Shown: piece after piece, positions 45,495-56,747 of the stretch
How positions within the stretch are numbered: position 1 is the first letter of the stretch
Layout of the letters: each line of letters begins with the position of its first letter
Assembly: GCA_963082975.1 (NCBI GenBank)
Contig: OY720344.1
Coordinates: forward strand, 90,024,107 to 90,088,106
Length of the DNA stretch: 64,000 bases
Direction of reading: 5' to 3'
DNA from: Labia minor
Lineage: Eukaryota; Arthropoda; Insecta; Dermaptera; Spongiphoridae
The notes under the pieces: generated by a model
The model's input: only the letters and a program-made list of their open reading frames with translations
The model's database searches: none
What the model was told of the DNA's origin: nothing
Position numbers and translations under genes: made by a program

Positions 45495-47730
45495 AATTAA
45501 TTTTTATAAAAATTTATTTTTTTTTAAAAATATGTTATTCTAATTTTTTACCAAAATAAAATATTTTTCCTATATAGGTAATTACTGTAATTTGTCTGTT
45601 TTCCGGGACAAAGAAATAAATAAATAGAAAAATATTTTTGGGATAATTTTATGATCCTGAAGGAATCCTATGAAGAAAAACGATTTGCAATCAATGAAAA
45701 ATTCGAGCAGTAGGATTATTTTGATATACCCTAATATATTATATATTATATTATCAAAACATGTATTTTCTTTAAATTTAATTTGATAGAAACAAATTGG
45801 CCTCACAAATAATAACATACGTATTAAGTATATTACATTTTATTCACAAAAAATAATATTAATCTTAAAAAATATATATTAAAAAAAGTTAGTAAGAGTC
45901 TGTCACAATAAAGAATAGACAAGAAAGAAGATTAAATATACTACTTGTAAAATGGGTTGGGTCAGAATAATCTTTTTTTTAAGTTCTTAAAATGTCCATT
46001 ATTTTTTTTTATTTTATTGTATTTTTTTTGTATTAAAAAGAAAAATATGAATTAGTTTGACGGTGTATTTATCTTTGCAAACACTGAAGTAAATTTGAAT
46101 AAAACAAAGTGAAATACTCTTTAACAGAATTCTCGAAGGGGATGCGAGTGTAAAAACTTCTTTAATTTAAGCAATATTTTTTTAAACTCTTAGATAAAGC
46201 AATTTTTATAAATTTAATTAATTTAAAAGGGTAATCGGATTAAAAATAAGAATGTATAATTAATAAATTTCACAACAAAAATAAGAAATGTCAATTAATG
46301 GAATATCATTTAATAAATTTAGATGAACAGGTATTTATTTGTTTTAAACAAATTGCTCATCCTCTTCATACTCTCCTTATAAAACTATATAATATGTATT
46401 TATAGCTATATATAATTTTTTTGTTTGGATAAATTGTGAAAATAAAAGATAATTTTAATATGTAAAAAAATTATGAAGAAGAAATTTCTTAATGAGACTA
46501 TTTTTATATAAATTTGGTCATAATTAGATACTACGTATAATTAATAAAAGAAGTTCAGAGCTGCTTGATTCTATAATTATAAAAATAAAAAATTTAAATA
46601 GTAATTAGAATATTCTTATAGGTGTACAAAATAAAGACTTTAAGCTATTCATCTACTCCCCAATTTTTATACTTTTTTATTTTGATTTTAATTATCAATT
46701 TCTCCCATTGTAAATATTTAATAAACTTTTAATGTTGTCAATAATGTGTGAGAGTTAGTTATCTAAAATAAAAAAAAATAAACGATTTGAGAGTCATTTT
46801 GGAAATTAATTTTAAATTTCCTCAAATATTTTTGATTTAATGACAACGTTGCTGGTATATACACATGTTCAATATAGAATTTGGCTAAAGTCGTTAGTGC
46901 CCTTTTTTGAGAAAACTTTAAAAAAGTGTAAAATAACGGATTTAAAGCTCCGGTTATTTTAGCGAAAAAGTTTCTGTTTACATGCACTGTTTAAATAATG
47001 AATTTCACAGTTTCATTTTGCATTGATTACATATATGCATACACACAATCACACAAACACTGACCTTTTTCCATACTTTTGGTCAAAAGAGACCTTTAAA
47101 CTTTTATTTGAATTTTTAACCAATTAATATATTTTACATATACTGAAGTGAAGGAAAAAGTAGAAATAATGACTTATTTAAAAAAATATAATTTATTTAT
47201 TTTAATTTAACAAAGTTTATTTTTAAACATGGTTTAGATTGGTTATTGCTATTTTATCATATTATATCATAAAAAAACTGATTTTTTTTTGTAATTTGTT
47301 GTGTTTTCTATTTTCTTTTTCTAAAACAAATTCGATTTGCACTAAAGTTATTTGCTCGAGATTGTTCGAATTGAACCAATAGACGATATGCGATGGGAAT
47401 TAGATTATAAATCAATCTGGATCCACTAATCGTAAGTTGAAAGCAAGATAGATATTAGAAAGGAATGGTATCACATTTGCTATTGGATTAAAATATTAAA
47501 AAATGATCATCCGGATTGGAATTAGTGTTTCGTTTATACCTATCTTTTAAATATTATTCGGATTTTTGCCATTCGTACAGGAATTAGCACGAGTTATAAA
47601 AATTAAATTTTATCTCCTATAAAAGTAGGGTATATTTCTACCATAAATAAATAATGACATTAGGAGATTTATAAATATAAAAAATATTAAGAGATTTCTT
47701 ATATGAAATGAGAAATGTGAATACATATAG
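45495..47730. other. No gene seen
   Basis: Short minus-strand frames at 45582-45818 and 46763-46987 are A+T-driven and have no recognisable domain. Confidence 0.35.
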
Positions 47731-47736
47731 AAAAAA

Positions 47737-48345
47737 TCTGGAGTGTCTCAACTCTACTATTTCTCAAATTTGAATTCGATTAGTTAATATATATTATATT
47801 TAAATTAAATTTAATTAAAATTAAATTATAAATTAAAGTTAGTAAATAATGTTTATTGAACCAGCGCGTGTTTTGCTCTTTGTTGATGGCACCACGTCAC
47901 GTCCTGGCGCGTGATTGCCAATCAACGTGTAAAAAAATAATTTCGGTACTTCTAGCGATTCAATCAAGCTGAAATTTTATATATAGCAGTTTTATACAAT
48001 TTTTAACCATGTGAAAAACTATCAAGCATATATCTTTATTTTTAGGGTCACTTTAGAGGAAAAAAAATGAAAACGTGGTAGATAATGACCCTCTAACGAA
48101 AGAGCTACATTTCTCAAAAGAAGATAGAAAACTACAAATTTTGATTAATGCCCGTGTACCAAATTTCAATATTCTAGCTCAAACCGTTTTTGCGTAATCT
48201 TGTCTACATACACACACAGATATTTTTCTCAAACCTTAGTGAAAATGACTCACAACAGGGACCTTCAAAACGTATAAAAACATCAAAATCTCAACATCGA
48301 AAATTTTCATGATCGTAATACTATCTCTGGCGAGATAGAAAAAGT
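47737..48345 (+). mobile_element. Family B Helentron-like element, full length
   Basis: It begins TCTGGAGTGTCTCAACTCTA and CTATTTCTC, has the CAGCGCGTGTTTTGCTCTTT block and a short ACACACACA core, and ends CTATCTC-TGGC-GAGATAG then AAAAA. The terminal hairpin has a 7-bp stem and 4-nt loop. Confidence 0.75.
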
Positions 48346-50340
48346 GGATGAACAAAGTCATGTATACGTGATAAATTGAAAATAATTATTTATCTCATAA
48401 AATATTTTAATTCAACCCCTTATAAAAAAAATAGAAAATATTTTTAATTAAACTAATATTTATGGAAAAGCTATATCATAACTAATTTTATTAAACGTTT
48501 GAATATACATAGAGATAAATATTATATTATCCTTAAATTCAGTATTAAATTACGGTTATTTATAGCAAACATTCTAGGATTAATTTATGAATATAGTTTG
48601 TCATCTTGAATCTAATTTAAAATTTATTATAATTAAAAATATTGTAAAAAACAAAATATCATAAAGATTAAAATTATAGATAGTAATAGTAATTTAAATA
48701 TCTATTTATTACTATAAATAAAGGATTATTTAATTTAATAATGGTATATAAAAATATATATATACAGTCTATATTCTAATAATATTTAGTCTAAATATAA
48801 ATTGAAGAGATATATAAAAGATATAAAAAATATATTTTCTGAAATATTTCAATAACTGAATAGTACATATGTATATACTTGTATATATGTAGTGGGGTAG
48901 TTATGACAGGAAAGGAATTTTGATGGCGGTAATTCAGGAATGGTAGAAGGAATAAAAGAAAATGTAAGTAAATTGGAAGAAAATATAAATAAAGTTTGAG
49001 TGGACCCTACTACATTTGAAAGATCCATAGTAAAAGAAGCAGTTCTTAATTTAAGACATTACCATAACAAATGACAACATTTATAAATTAATCAAATAAA
49101 TCTAAATTAACCAAATTAATACTATAATTTTAAATATATAGTATAGTATATTAAAACAAGACGTCACAATATTAATGTCTAGTGTAAGATTGCAAAAATT
49201 TTCAAATCGGCATAACTACTACGTTATAGATGCAAATCTACGTCATTGATCCGGGAAGTTGGAGATATGTAGTTGTAAAAAAATTTCAAGAGTTCATTAA
49301 GGCAATATGGCTACATAGATAGATAATAAATAGAGAATGCTTATACTTAATGATAAATATACTAATCTATTTTTATTTTAATATAGGTACGTATTAATAA
49401 TATTATATTATAATATATATAATACATTTTCATAAACTTAATAAAAAAAAACAATTATTTATTTATTGAAATACAATATTTAGAAAAAATAACTAAATTT
49501 ACAATTTTATACTAGCAAAAATATAAACCCATTATAATTAATTATATACAAATATTTTTTGGAAGAGAAGGAGTGATTACGATGGTTTATCGTTCTAAAA
49601 TAATGCGACTCACTGTAATTACAATATTTTTATCGTTTTTCCTTTTCTTTTTGTCCTTCTCATTTAAGAAGAAAAGCAACAAGATATAACTTTTTATTAT
49701 TATTAAAAATAAAAATATTTTTTATTTCTGTTTATAATAAAATATATAATATTTTAAAAATGAACAATAATAAAATGTATATTTATAATTAATTACCTGT
49801 TAATACAAAAAAAATAAAAAAATTATATATAGATCTACTCGCATACAAAAAATAATTAAAAATAAGATAGGAACGTAATCAAGAATTTTGATTTATCAAA
49901 TATTATTTAATAATTTATATTAACAGAAAATAATGATGTTTGAAATAATTTAATATTATAATAATGGGTTTTGTTAGATTGAGAAAGAGAGAAAATAGAA
50001 ACTGAATAAAAAAAACACAAAAACGTACAAATATGTCATTTATTTTTGTTTATTTTTTGTTTAATTCAATTCATAATATTTCATTTATAAAACTAGAAAG
50101 CAACTAAAAAACAAACAAACAAAATAAGCACCCTTAGGGATTTCATTTATAAAAATTCTTATATATATAATATTTTTTTTTTATTCTCTCATGAGACTCC
50201 ATTTTATATTTATATATCAATTACATTTGTTCGTTTTTGTTTTTCACAATACTCTCTTTATAATGTTTGTTAATTAAATTAAATTGTCATAAAAGTGTTA
50301 TACACATATATTAATCCATATATTATTAAGAAATGTATCT
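48346..50340. other. No gene seen
   Basis: A patch at 49180-49310 (AAATCGGCATAACTACTACG, TCATTGATCCGGGAAGTTGG) is more complex than the flanks and may be part of an unlisted repeat. No open frame. Confidence 0.3.
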
Positions 50341-50355
50341 TATACTTGTTATAAG

Positions 50356-50584
50356 CAGTGGCATAGCATGATCTATTATGTTGGGGGGGGGGGGGTCAGG
50401 GGGTTTTATTTTGACAAAATAAATTATTTATTTATTCATAACGTTTAGACTATACTTATACCTAATTTAAAGATTTTTTTTTACTTTTGGGTTCTCAGTT
50501 ACAAAACTAATCACTTTTAAATTTATTTTTTGCACAATGTTTGGGGGGACACGTGCCCCCCCCACTCCCGGCCCGACTCCACTG
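50356..50584. mobile_element. hAT MITE (229 bp) with G- and C-runs near its ends
   Basis: It starts CAGTGGCATAGC and ends GACTCCACTG, with flanks GTTATAAG and GTTATAGG (7 of 8 matching). A 13-base G run just inside the left end and a C run near the right end echo the 26587-28182 element. Confidence 0.7.
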
Positions 50585-50843
50585 GTTATAGGTTAGGTTA
50601 TGCTTAAATAATAATAAAAAAAAATAATTAAAAATTTAAACTGTATTTAAACTCTTCTCCTATTTTTTCTAAAAGAAAAGGTTGAAGCAATAAATTTGTA
50701 AAAAATTTCAAAAGTTTTTTAATTTTAAAAAAACATTAATTATTATTAGGTATTATTAGACAGATTAGTTTTCTTTATAAAAATTAATTGAAAATATTTT
50801 TTTTAATTAAAATAAAATAATATTGAAATAATATACTTATATA

Positions 50844-51048
50844 TAGGGTGACCATATTTCGAAAACACCAAACCGGGACAAACTGTTTACCTTTTTTTTT
50901 AGAATCAAATTGAAAAAATTTAGAAAAAAAAGTCGGAAATATTTAAAACCGGGACAATTGACTGTCCCGAAGGCATTTTTCGGGACGCCGGGACAGAGCA
51001 CCTAAAAAACAGGACAATCCCGGAAAACCGGAACGTTTGGTCACCCTA
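50844..51048. mobile_element. hAT MITE family T, intact, perfect target duplication
   Basis: TAGGGTGACCATATTTCGAA at the left and GTTTGGTCACCCTA at the right, flanked by CTTATATA on both sides (50836-50843 and 51049-51056). It is in the opposite orientation to the copy at 24090. Confidence 0.9.
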
Positions 51049-51829
51049 CTTATATATATTATCTATAGATTATTATTTTTTTTATTTTTATATTTTTTTA
51101 TTTTTTAAATTGAGTTCGAATATACGCACACAAGATGCGAGAAACCTTTTCTTTATCTTTTTTCACTCTCTCTTTGTGTTGTTATTTTTGATAATTAATA
51201 CTCTATTTCGAATATATAATAATACAGATTAATAAAAATTTATGTAACACTACTCAATTTTGAAGGGAAAATGTTTTTTTTTAATATCCTTTTTATATTT
51301 AAATAAAAATTATATCAATTAACAAAATAATCAAATTAATCAAGAACTTTCTTTATTGAAGGTTCTTGAAATAAACGTTTTGAAGTATTATATTATAAAC
51401 ATTTGTTAGCAATAAATCAAATTTAAATAAATTAAAAAAGGGTTGTAACATAAATTATTATTTATTATCATAATTGTTTTGTTTTATATTATTTATTAAA
51501 AAATTCTAAATTAAAATTTATATCTTTATTTTGAATATATTTATTATATTAATTGGTAATTGTGGTTATTGGGTAGATATCGTAAAAAAAATCTATGTTT
51601 GATTATTTGAATTAAATTTGTGAATATTTTTATTATAAAAAAACAATATTTTAATTTTTTTTTAATAAAATACTTTAGAAAATTATTATTATTATTATTG
51701 TCTATTGAAGGGTATACTATATTTATTTAAGATGGCAGAGATGGAATGTTTTTACTAAAAAAATGTTTTTATGGGAAGAGATAAGAGAAAGTATCCATTT
51801 GATATGCCATCAGAGTGGATGTCGCTTAC
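51049..51829. other. Intron or intergenic A+T-rich DNA
   Basis: It lies directly downstream of the donor at 51829 on the minus strand, so it is presumably intron. No exon seen. Confidence 0.35.
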
Positions 51830-51904
51830 CTCCTCGAACTCAGCCACCTTCTTGCGACCACCGCCTCCACCGCCCCCACCACCACCACCGCTCATCGTAT
51901 TCAT
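51830..51904 (-). CDS. First coding exon of an unrecognised host gene, poly-Gly N terminus
   Basis: On the minus strand 25 codons run from ATG to a consensus donor, GAG|GTAAGC, in phase 0: MNTMS, eleven glycines, then RKKVAEFEE. The glycines use mixed GGT, GGG, GGC and GGA codons, so this is a constrained coding repeat and not a simple trinucleotide run. Met4 is a second possible start. The exon lies about 350 bp downstream of a CpG-rich block (52200-52445). No downstream exon is recognised, so the first intron is long or the next exon is too short to see. The family cannot be named from this fragment. Confidence 0.65.
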
Positions 51905-52199
51905 GATGAAAAGATTTCAATCAACACTTAATGGTGATAAATATTGCCAATATCAAAAATAGAGAGAACATTATTATTATTTTAAATTTAGAAAACAAAA
52001 CATGTCTGAACTCCTCGGTTTGTTATTGTTCTTAATTTTTTTTTTTTTTTTAGTTGGTCTGTTGTCATCTAACTGAACAACAATCATAACAATGAACACT
52101 ACGTGACTAACATTGAAACATTCGGACAGAAGCGCATGCACTAATGAAACTAGACATGATATCGAAACTAAACGAAAACATGAGAAGAGTCTAGGCTAG

Positions 52200-52445
52200 G
52201 GAATACGAAGCTGCTTGACTACGGATCACGACATCAAACAGTGAATGGAGACAGACCCGACGTCGTCATGGAGAGGAAGAGGACGGCCGGCGACGCGGCC
52301 GAGCGTCGACTGGAGGTGAGCGTCGACGTTCATGAACATCGTCGACGGCGGCGGCGCCAGTCGCCATGGCAACGCTTGGCGCATGGGACTGGTGCATGCA
52401 GCATCCCTCCACCTCACTCTCCTTCATCTCCCTGCCAATGGACTT
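52200..52445 (-). promoter_or_regulatory. CpG-rich promoter block with an RFX X-box-like palindrome
   Basis: This is the most C+G- and CpG-rich stretch in the window (GACGGCCGGCGACGCGGCC; GTCGACGGCGGCGGCGCC). GTCGCCATGGCAAC at 52360-52373 fits the RFX X-box consensus of two half sites around an AT spacer. It lies about 460 bp upstream of the ATG at 51904. The short open frames on both strands here are largely composition artefacts, but see the possible divergent exon at 52269. Confidence 0.5.
52269..52316 (+). other. Possible divergent first exon on the + strand
   Basis: ATG followed by ERKRTAGDAAERRLE reads straight to CTGGAG|GTGAGC, a good splice donor. If real, the CpG block is a bidirectional promoter. 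There is no supporting downstream exon on the + strand, and G+C-rich DNA makes chance open frames likely. Confidence 0.2.
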
Positions 52446-52449
52446 AACG

Positions 52450-53181
52450 AAACCAAATCGGCAAGGTTAATAGGGCAAGATAGTTGAGGTATCCCTCTCG
52501 ACTAATAACTATTATTAATACGAATAGAAGGGTTAATAAATGAGAGATAGATAGCATCCTCGATACCTTGAATGATCTAACTAAAGTACATGTCACATGT
52601 CATCTGTATTATCACTAAAAAAAATGAATATTTTATGAATGAGCGTTTGCCAAGTGCTTTAAGTTTATCTCTTGAATATTATGAAATGACATTCATAAAC
52701 TTATCTTCTAGGACCTAGAATCTAGGTTTATTTTAAAATGTAAATTACATAGCCCATAGATAACAAATTTATAAAACTCAAATATCTAAAAGGCTTATAC
52801 GCAAATTAAAAATCTATTTCAAACTTCATATTACTACTGCCTTGAATGTTTTAAGAAAATATTATAAATAATAAAATTTATATAGATATATAATTTTAAT
52901 AAAAGTTTAAAAAAATAATTAATTTTATTAGATAGAGATAGGTATCACAGACGTCCCGTTTTGACCGGGAATGTTCCGATTAGAAGGTTTGGTCCCAGCC
53001 AATTGATAAACAATGGATATATTATTTAAATAATAAAAAAAATTTTAATATACATGCTTTTTAATGAAAAATGCCCTAAAATATAAAAAATAACATATTA
53101 ATTAAACCTTGAATATTATCCTTTACATATTCCCAACAAAAATGTGTGAAGCGCATATGAACATGAGTAGTAGGTAAATAA
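52450..53181. other. No gene seen; possible hAT MITE scrap
   Basis: GACGTCCCGTTTTGACCGGG at about 52950 resembles the interior of family T MITEs but has no ends. Confidence 0.3.
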
Positions 53182-53489
53182 TCTATATATTTAATACGAT
53201 AGTGTCCGTCTGTACGCAAAAAACTCCAGAGCCTAAACTACAAGGAGTAAGGTAACCAAATTTTTCTGAGGTGAAGGGTACCTCAAATGATGAAAAATAA
53301 AAAAGAAATTAGAATCTTAGGTAACTCCTGAGCTGAGCTACGGGTGTTCCATTTTCCAGAAATATATATAAAGGAAAGTGTTTGTATATATGTAATTTGT
53401 TTACTTTTTTGCTGTCATAGAAACAGATATATATATATAATTAGAACCTCTCTCTCTCTCCCTCTATTTAAAATTTTAAAAAATGGAGT

Positions 53490-54432
53490 GTTCTAGCCAA
53501 ATTAAGAAATTTAAATTCCTTATGCAACATTGATAGGTAAATGAATTGGACTGGAAGAGGAGACATATGATTAGAGAAATTGGGGAAAAATCAACGGAAA
53601 TGTAATTAAACAAAAAAATTCAAGAATTATGATACGGATACGACTTACATACAATTAACATACAAAATGTAGAATTGGAAAAAGTATAAAAATATTTAAA
53701 TACTTAAGATCTCTAATCACGAAGGATAATAATATTCGAGAAGAATTTAAATCGACGTTGTAATTGAGTAATTATGCAGTAAAGGGGCTTATCTCATCAA
53801 AGAGGATCAAAATTAAAATATATAAAACAATTATTTTTCATGTTGATCGATGACTAGGGTGACCATATTTCGAAAACACCAAACCGGGACAAACGGTATA
53901 CCTTTTTTTAGAACTAAATTGAAAAAATTTTGAAAAAAAAATTACGAAATGTCCTAAATATTGAAAAAACAGTAGGGTGTCCCGAAGACATTTTTGGGAC
54001 AGAGCACCTAAAGACGGGACGTTTGGTCACCCTATCGATGACTCTGGGAGACGAGAGTAGATTTGGAGTATTTGTGAGATTAATATTGTTCGCAGCATTT
54101 ATAGGCCAAAAGTAGATGAGGTCACAGGGGATGGCGGAGATGGCATAACGAGAAATAATGTCCAGATATAGTTAAAGTTATAAAATCAAGAAGGCTGGGA
54201 TGGGAAGGGGACGTGGTTGGAATTGGAGAAACTAGAAATTGGGAGAAACCGATTGGGAAACATCCGGTGGAAGACCAAGGACCAAGGTGGGTGGACAATG
54301 AAGGAAGGGACATGGGAGAGATGGGACAGGGTAGGATTTGGTTGTAGCTCAGGATAGGGACGCTTAGAGAAATGTGGATGCTGCGGCTAAGAACTTTCGA
54401 AAACTGTAGAGACACAGAGTTAGATAAATACA
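53490..54432 (+). mobile_element. LINE segment captured in Helitron copy 2
   Basis: With frameshifts it reads as the C-terminal RT region (FKYL-S-ITKDNNIREEFKS-like, then MTLGDE-RFGVF-RLILFAAFIGQK, then degenerate WEGHV-like codons). It ends AAGAACTTTCGAAAACTGTA, CACAGAGTTAGATAAATA. A MITE splits it at 53855-54034. The minus-strand frame at 54122-54433 is antisense. Confidence 0.7.
53855..54034. mobile_element. hAT MITE family T inside the Helitron
   Basis: Same site and same duplication as in copy 1 (TCGATGAC at 53847-53854 and 54035-54042, the reverse complement of GTCATCGA). The MITE therefore entered before the Helitron was copied. Confidence 0.9.
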
Positions 54433-54643
54433 ATAATAATATATAATTAATTTACTGATTAAATTAAAATATATTTTACAAAAAAACAAATACATGTCTT
54501 ATCTACTTATACTGATTGAAACAAAATGGATGAAAACCTTTTACATACAGACTTTCAACCAAATACTATGTATCACTCGGGGGTACAGGGGGCGGAGCCC
54601 CCGTCTAGGTGTGAAGAGCGCCGAAGGCGCTCGGAGCAGCTAG

Positions 54644-55180
54644 TTTAATATTATTGTATGCACCCTACGCTTTTTTGTTGGGTATATGTAAAGGATAATA
54701 TTCAAGATTTAATATTTTATTTTCTATATTTTAGAGCATTTTTTATTAAAATGCGTGTTTATTAAAAATGTTTTCTTAATTTATTTTTAAGTTTTTAGTT
54801 GTTTTTATATTTTTTTTAGTATATTACTTTATTTTTGCTTGCCAGGTGTAAAACATTGCACTATTGATTACTATTTAAATATGTTATTCTCGAACATATA
54901 TTAGATTCTTCGCGTAGTTTCTAAGCCTTTTCTAGATGACATTGATTATGCAAGTGGCTTATTTAGCGATCGGTATACTGAGGTGTACTATGCGGCACTG
55001 AGTTTTTATCGGAATCACACAACAAAACAAGCACATGGTATAGAAAATGTATAGAAAATATAAAAATAAAAAAATTGTAAATATAAATATAAATATAACA
55101 TTGTATTAACATCAATTATTTAAATTCACAAATTTTAAAGATTTGAATTTTTAAATTTAAATTTTTAAAAAATTCAAAAT
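54644..55180. other. No gene seen
   Basis: A+T-rich spacer. Confidence 0.4.
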
Positions 55181-55189
55181 ATTCCTTCT

Positions 55190-55335
55190 TGATTATTGAA
55201 GTGTCATCGACTTTCAATAAACGTTTCAAATTTGAGCAAAATCGCTTAACTAGAAGTGGGTTAATTTCTAATTACAACTTTTTAACATTACAGAAAGACA
55301 GACAGAAAAGTGAAGTTAATAAAAAGCGTATTACA
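55190..55335 (-). repeat. Diverged family E relative
   Basis: On the minus strand, ACGCTTTTTATTAACTTCAC then TTTTCTGTCTGTCTTTCTG resembles the start of family E. The rest is diverged. Confidence 0.3.
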
Positions 55336-55913
55336 AAAAAAAAACAGATAACTTGAAATATAAATATCGCCCAACACTGGCCGTTTTTAAAAATACTAAG
55401 AAATAAGAAAAGAACTGATAAATATTAAATCAATTAATAATATTAAAAATAAAAATTAATAATTATACAATCAAAAATTTTGTTGAAATCACCTTCACTT
55501 GAAAATTTGGTGGTCAACTATAAGAGCGACTTGGAAAGTTTTTTTTTTTGTCAGAATAAAATTGCTAATAATCAGTTCGAATTTGGCCAATCCTCTAATT
55601 AGTCTTATGAAAACAAAATTATTATAAGTATTAGTTTTAAAAAAACATAATTATTGTAACATAATATAGGTAGTAGATGCATATAAGAAAGTCAAAATAT
55701 TTGCTTATTTAATATTATTACCATTGATGGATTACAACAGAAAGTGACCTTGTCACATAAACTGTCAAATAAATTCGAATTAAAAATAATAATTACTAAT
55801 AACTTTGAGATTTTATAACATTAAATATAAAATTAATCTAATTTTTTTTGTTGCAAACTAGCCTTTTAATTATTGATTATTTATATATTTATTTCAAATT
55901 AATCATTAAATCT

Positions 55914-55986
55914 TAAACTTGGCAAAGTTCGACCCCTTAACCTCAAGTTCGGAGGAGCAGGAATTTAACAACCAAGTTATGGTCCT
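55914..55986 (-). repeat. tRNA-like SINE head or tRNA pseudogene
   Basis: On the minus strand, GGACCATAACTTGGTTGTTA, then an anticodon-arm-like stretch, then GAGGTTAAGGGGTCGAACTT. It has tRNA-like spacing of A- and B-box-like words over about 70 bp. It is similar in layout to 10821-11080. Too diverged to assign an anticodon. Confidence 0.35.
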
Positions 55987-56123
55987 AATTTAATTTTTCA
56001 TTATTTGTAAACTTTTCTAATACTAACTAATATAAACTAATATTTTGTAATAATGTTTATAGTGCTTTAATAAGTTAATATTTGTCACATATTAATTTTA
56101 TGAAAATTGTTTTTGCTATTTTT

Positions 56124-56747
56124 ACCGACCGACGATAGTAAGGGAGGTATTGTTTTCACACCAAATTTCACATGTGGCGATTTTAACATATCTACACGAA
56201 TCATTCTTAACAGAAAAAAGTATTTTTAGCATGATGTCTGTGCGTCCGTCCGTCCGTCCGTCCGTATAGATGTGTACAGCTTGAACGGCTCAACGGATTT
56301 TGATAAAATTTGGTATATTTACTTAATGCATCAGTATGATGAATTGATCAACTTTTGGTATATATCCGGAAACCGGAGGTGGTGGTATTACCGATCGACG
56401 ATAGGAAGGGAAGGGTTATTTTCACACCTAATTTCACACGAGGAGATTTTTTACATATCTCCTCAAATCATGCACTTTGTATTGGTTTTATCCTCGGGAA
56501 AAATCATCTTCATTAGTTTTTTCTTAATTTAAAATTATATGACGTCAACCAGCCTTTAATGACTTCACAGTCAGTGCCTCTTTATATATTATAAATAAAA
56601 TAAAATTACAAATATTTATGTTCTATCCATATCTGTTTTTTATTACATTAATAGATATATTAAAATTATTTGAAATTGTTTCTGTAGCTGGAAATTAATT
56701 TATTTCAAACCGTCGGTCGGTTCTGTGCCTGGCCACAGGTCAACTTA
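56124..56747 (+). mobile_element. Family A Helentron-like element, full length
   Basis: Starts ACCGACCGACGATAGTAAGG, with a GTCC core (56239-56266), one intact TGACGTCA and one mutated TGACTTCA. The 3' inverted repeat and hairpin CCTG-GCCA-CAGG are followed by CAACTTA. The 86-codon frame inside (56272-56532) is incidental. Confidence 0.8.

Larger units (their letters stand above)
53182..54643 (+). mobile_element. Non-autonomous Helitron, copy 2 (1462 bp)
   Basis: The 5' end is A|TCTATATATTTAATACGATA. The 3' end is GAGCGCC-GAA-GGCGCTC (54616-54632), GGAGCAG, CTAG|T (54640-54643). This is exact A^T insertion with the TC...CTAG signature and 3' hairpin of Helitrons, and no target duplication. 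It has no Rep/helicase, so it was moved by a partner. Layout: Helitron 5' region, LINE segment with an embedded MITE, Helitron 3' region. Confidence 0.9.

Noticed and set aside
52226..52417. Minus-strand 63-codon frame in the CpG block
   Set aside because: Upstream of the better-supported exon at 51830-51904 and driven by C+G content.
54122..54433. Minus-strand 103-codon frame
   Set aside because: Antisense to the LINE segment captured in the Helitron.
55914..55986. Functional tRNA gene
   Set aside because: A- and B-box-like words are too diverged and the cloverleaf stems do not pair well by eye; kept only as a SINE/tRNA relic.
56272..56532. Plus-strand 86-codon frame
   Set aside because: Falls inside a family A element; other copies do not preserve it as a long frame.
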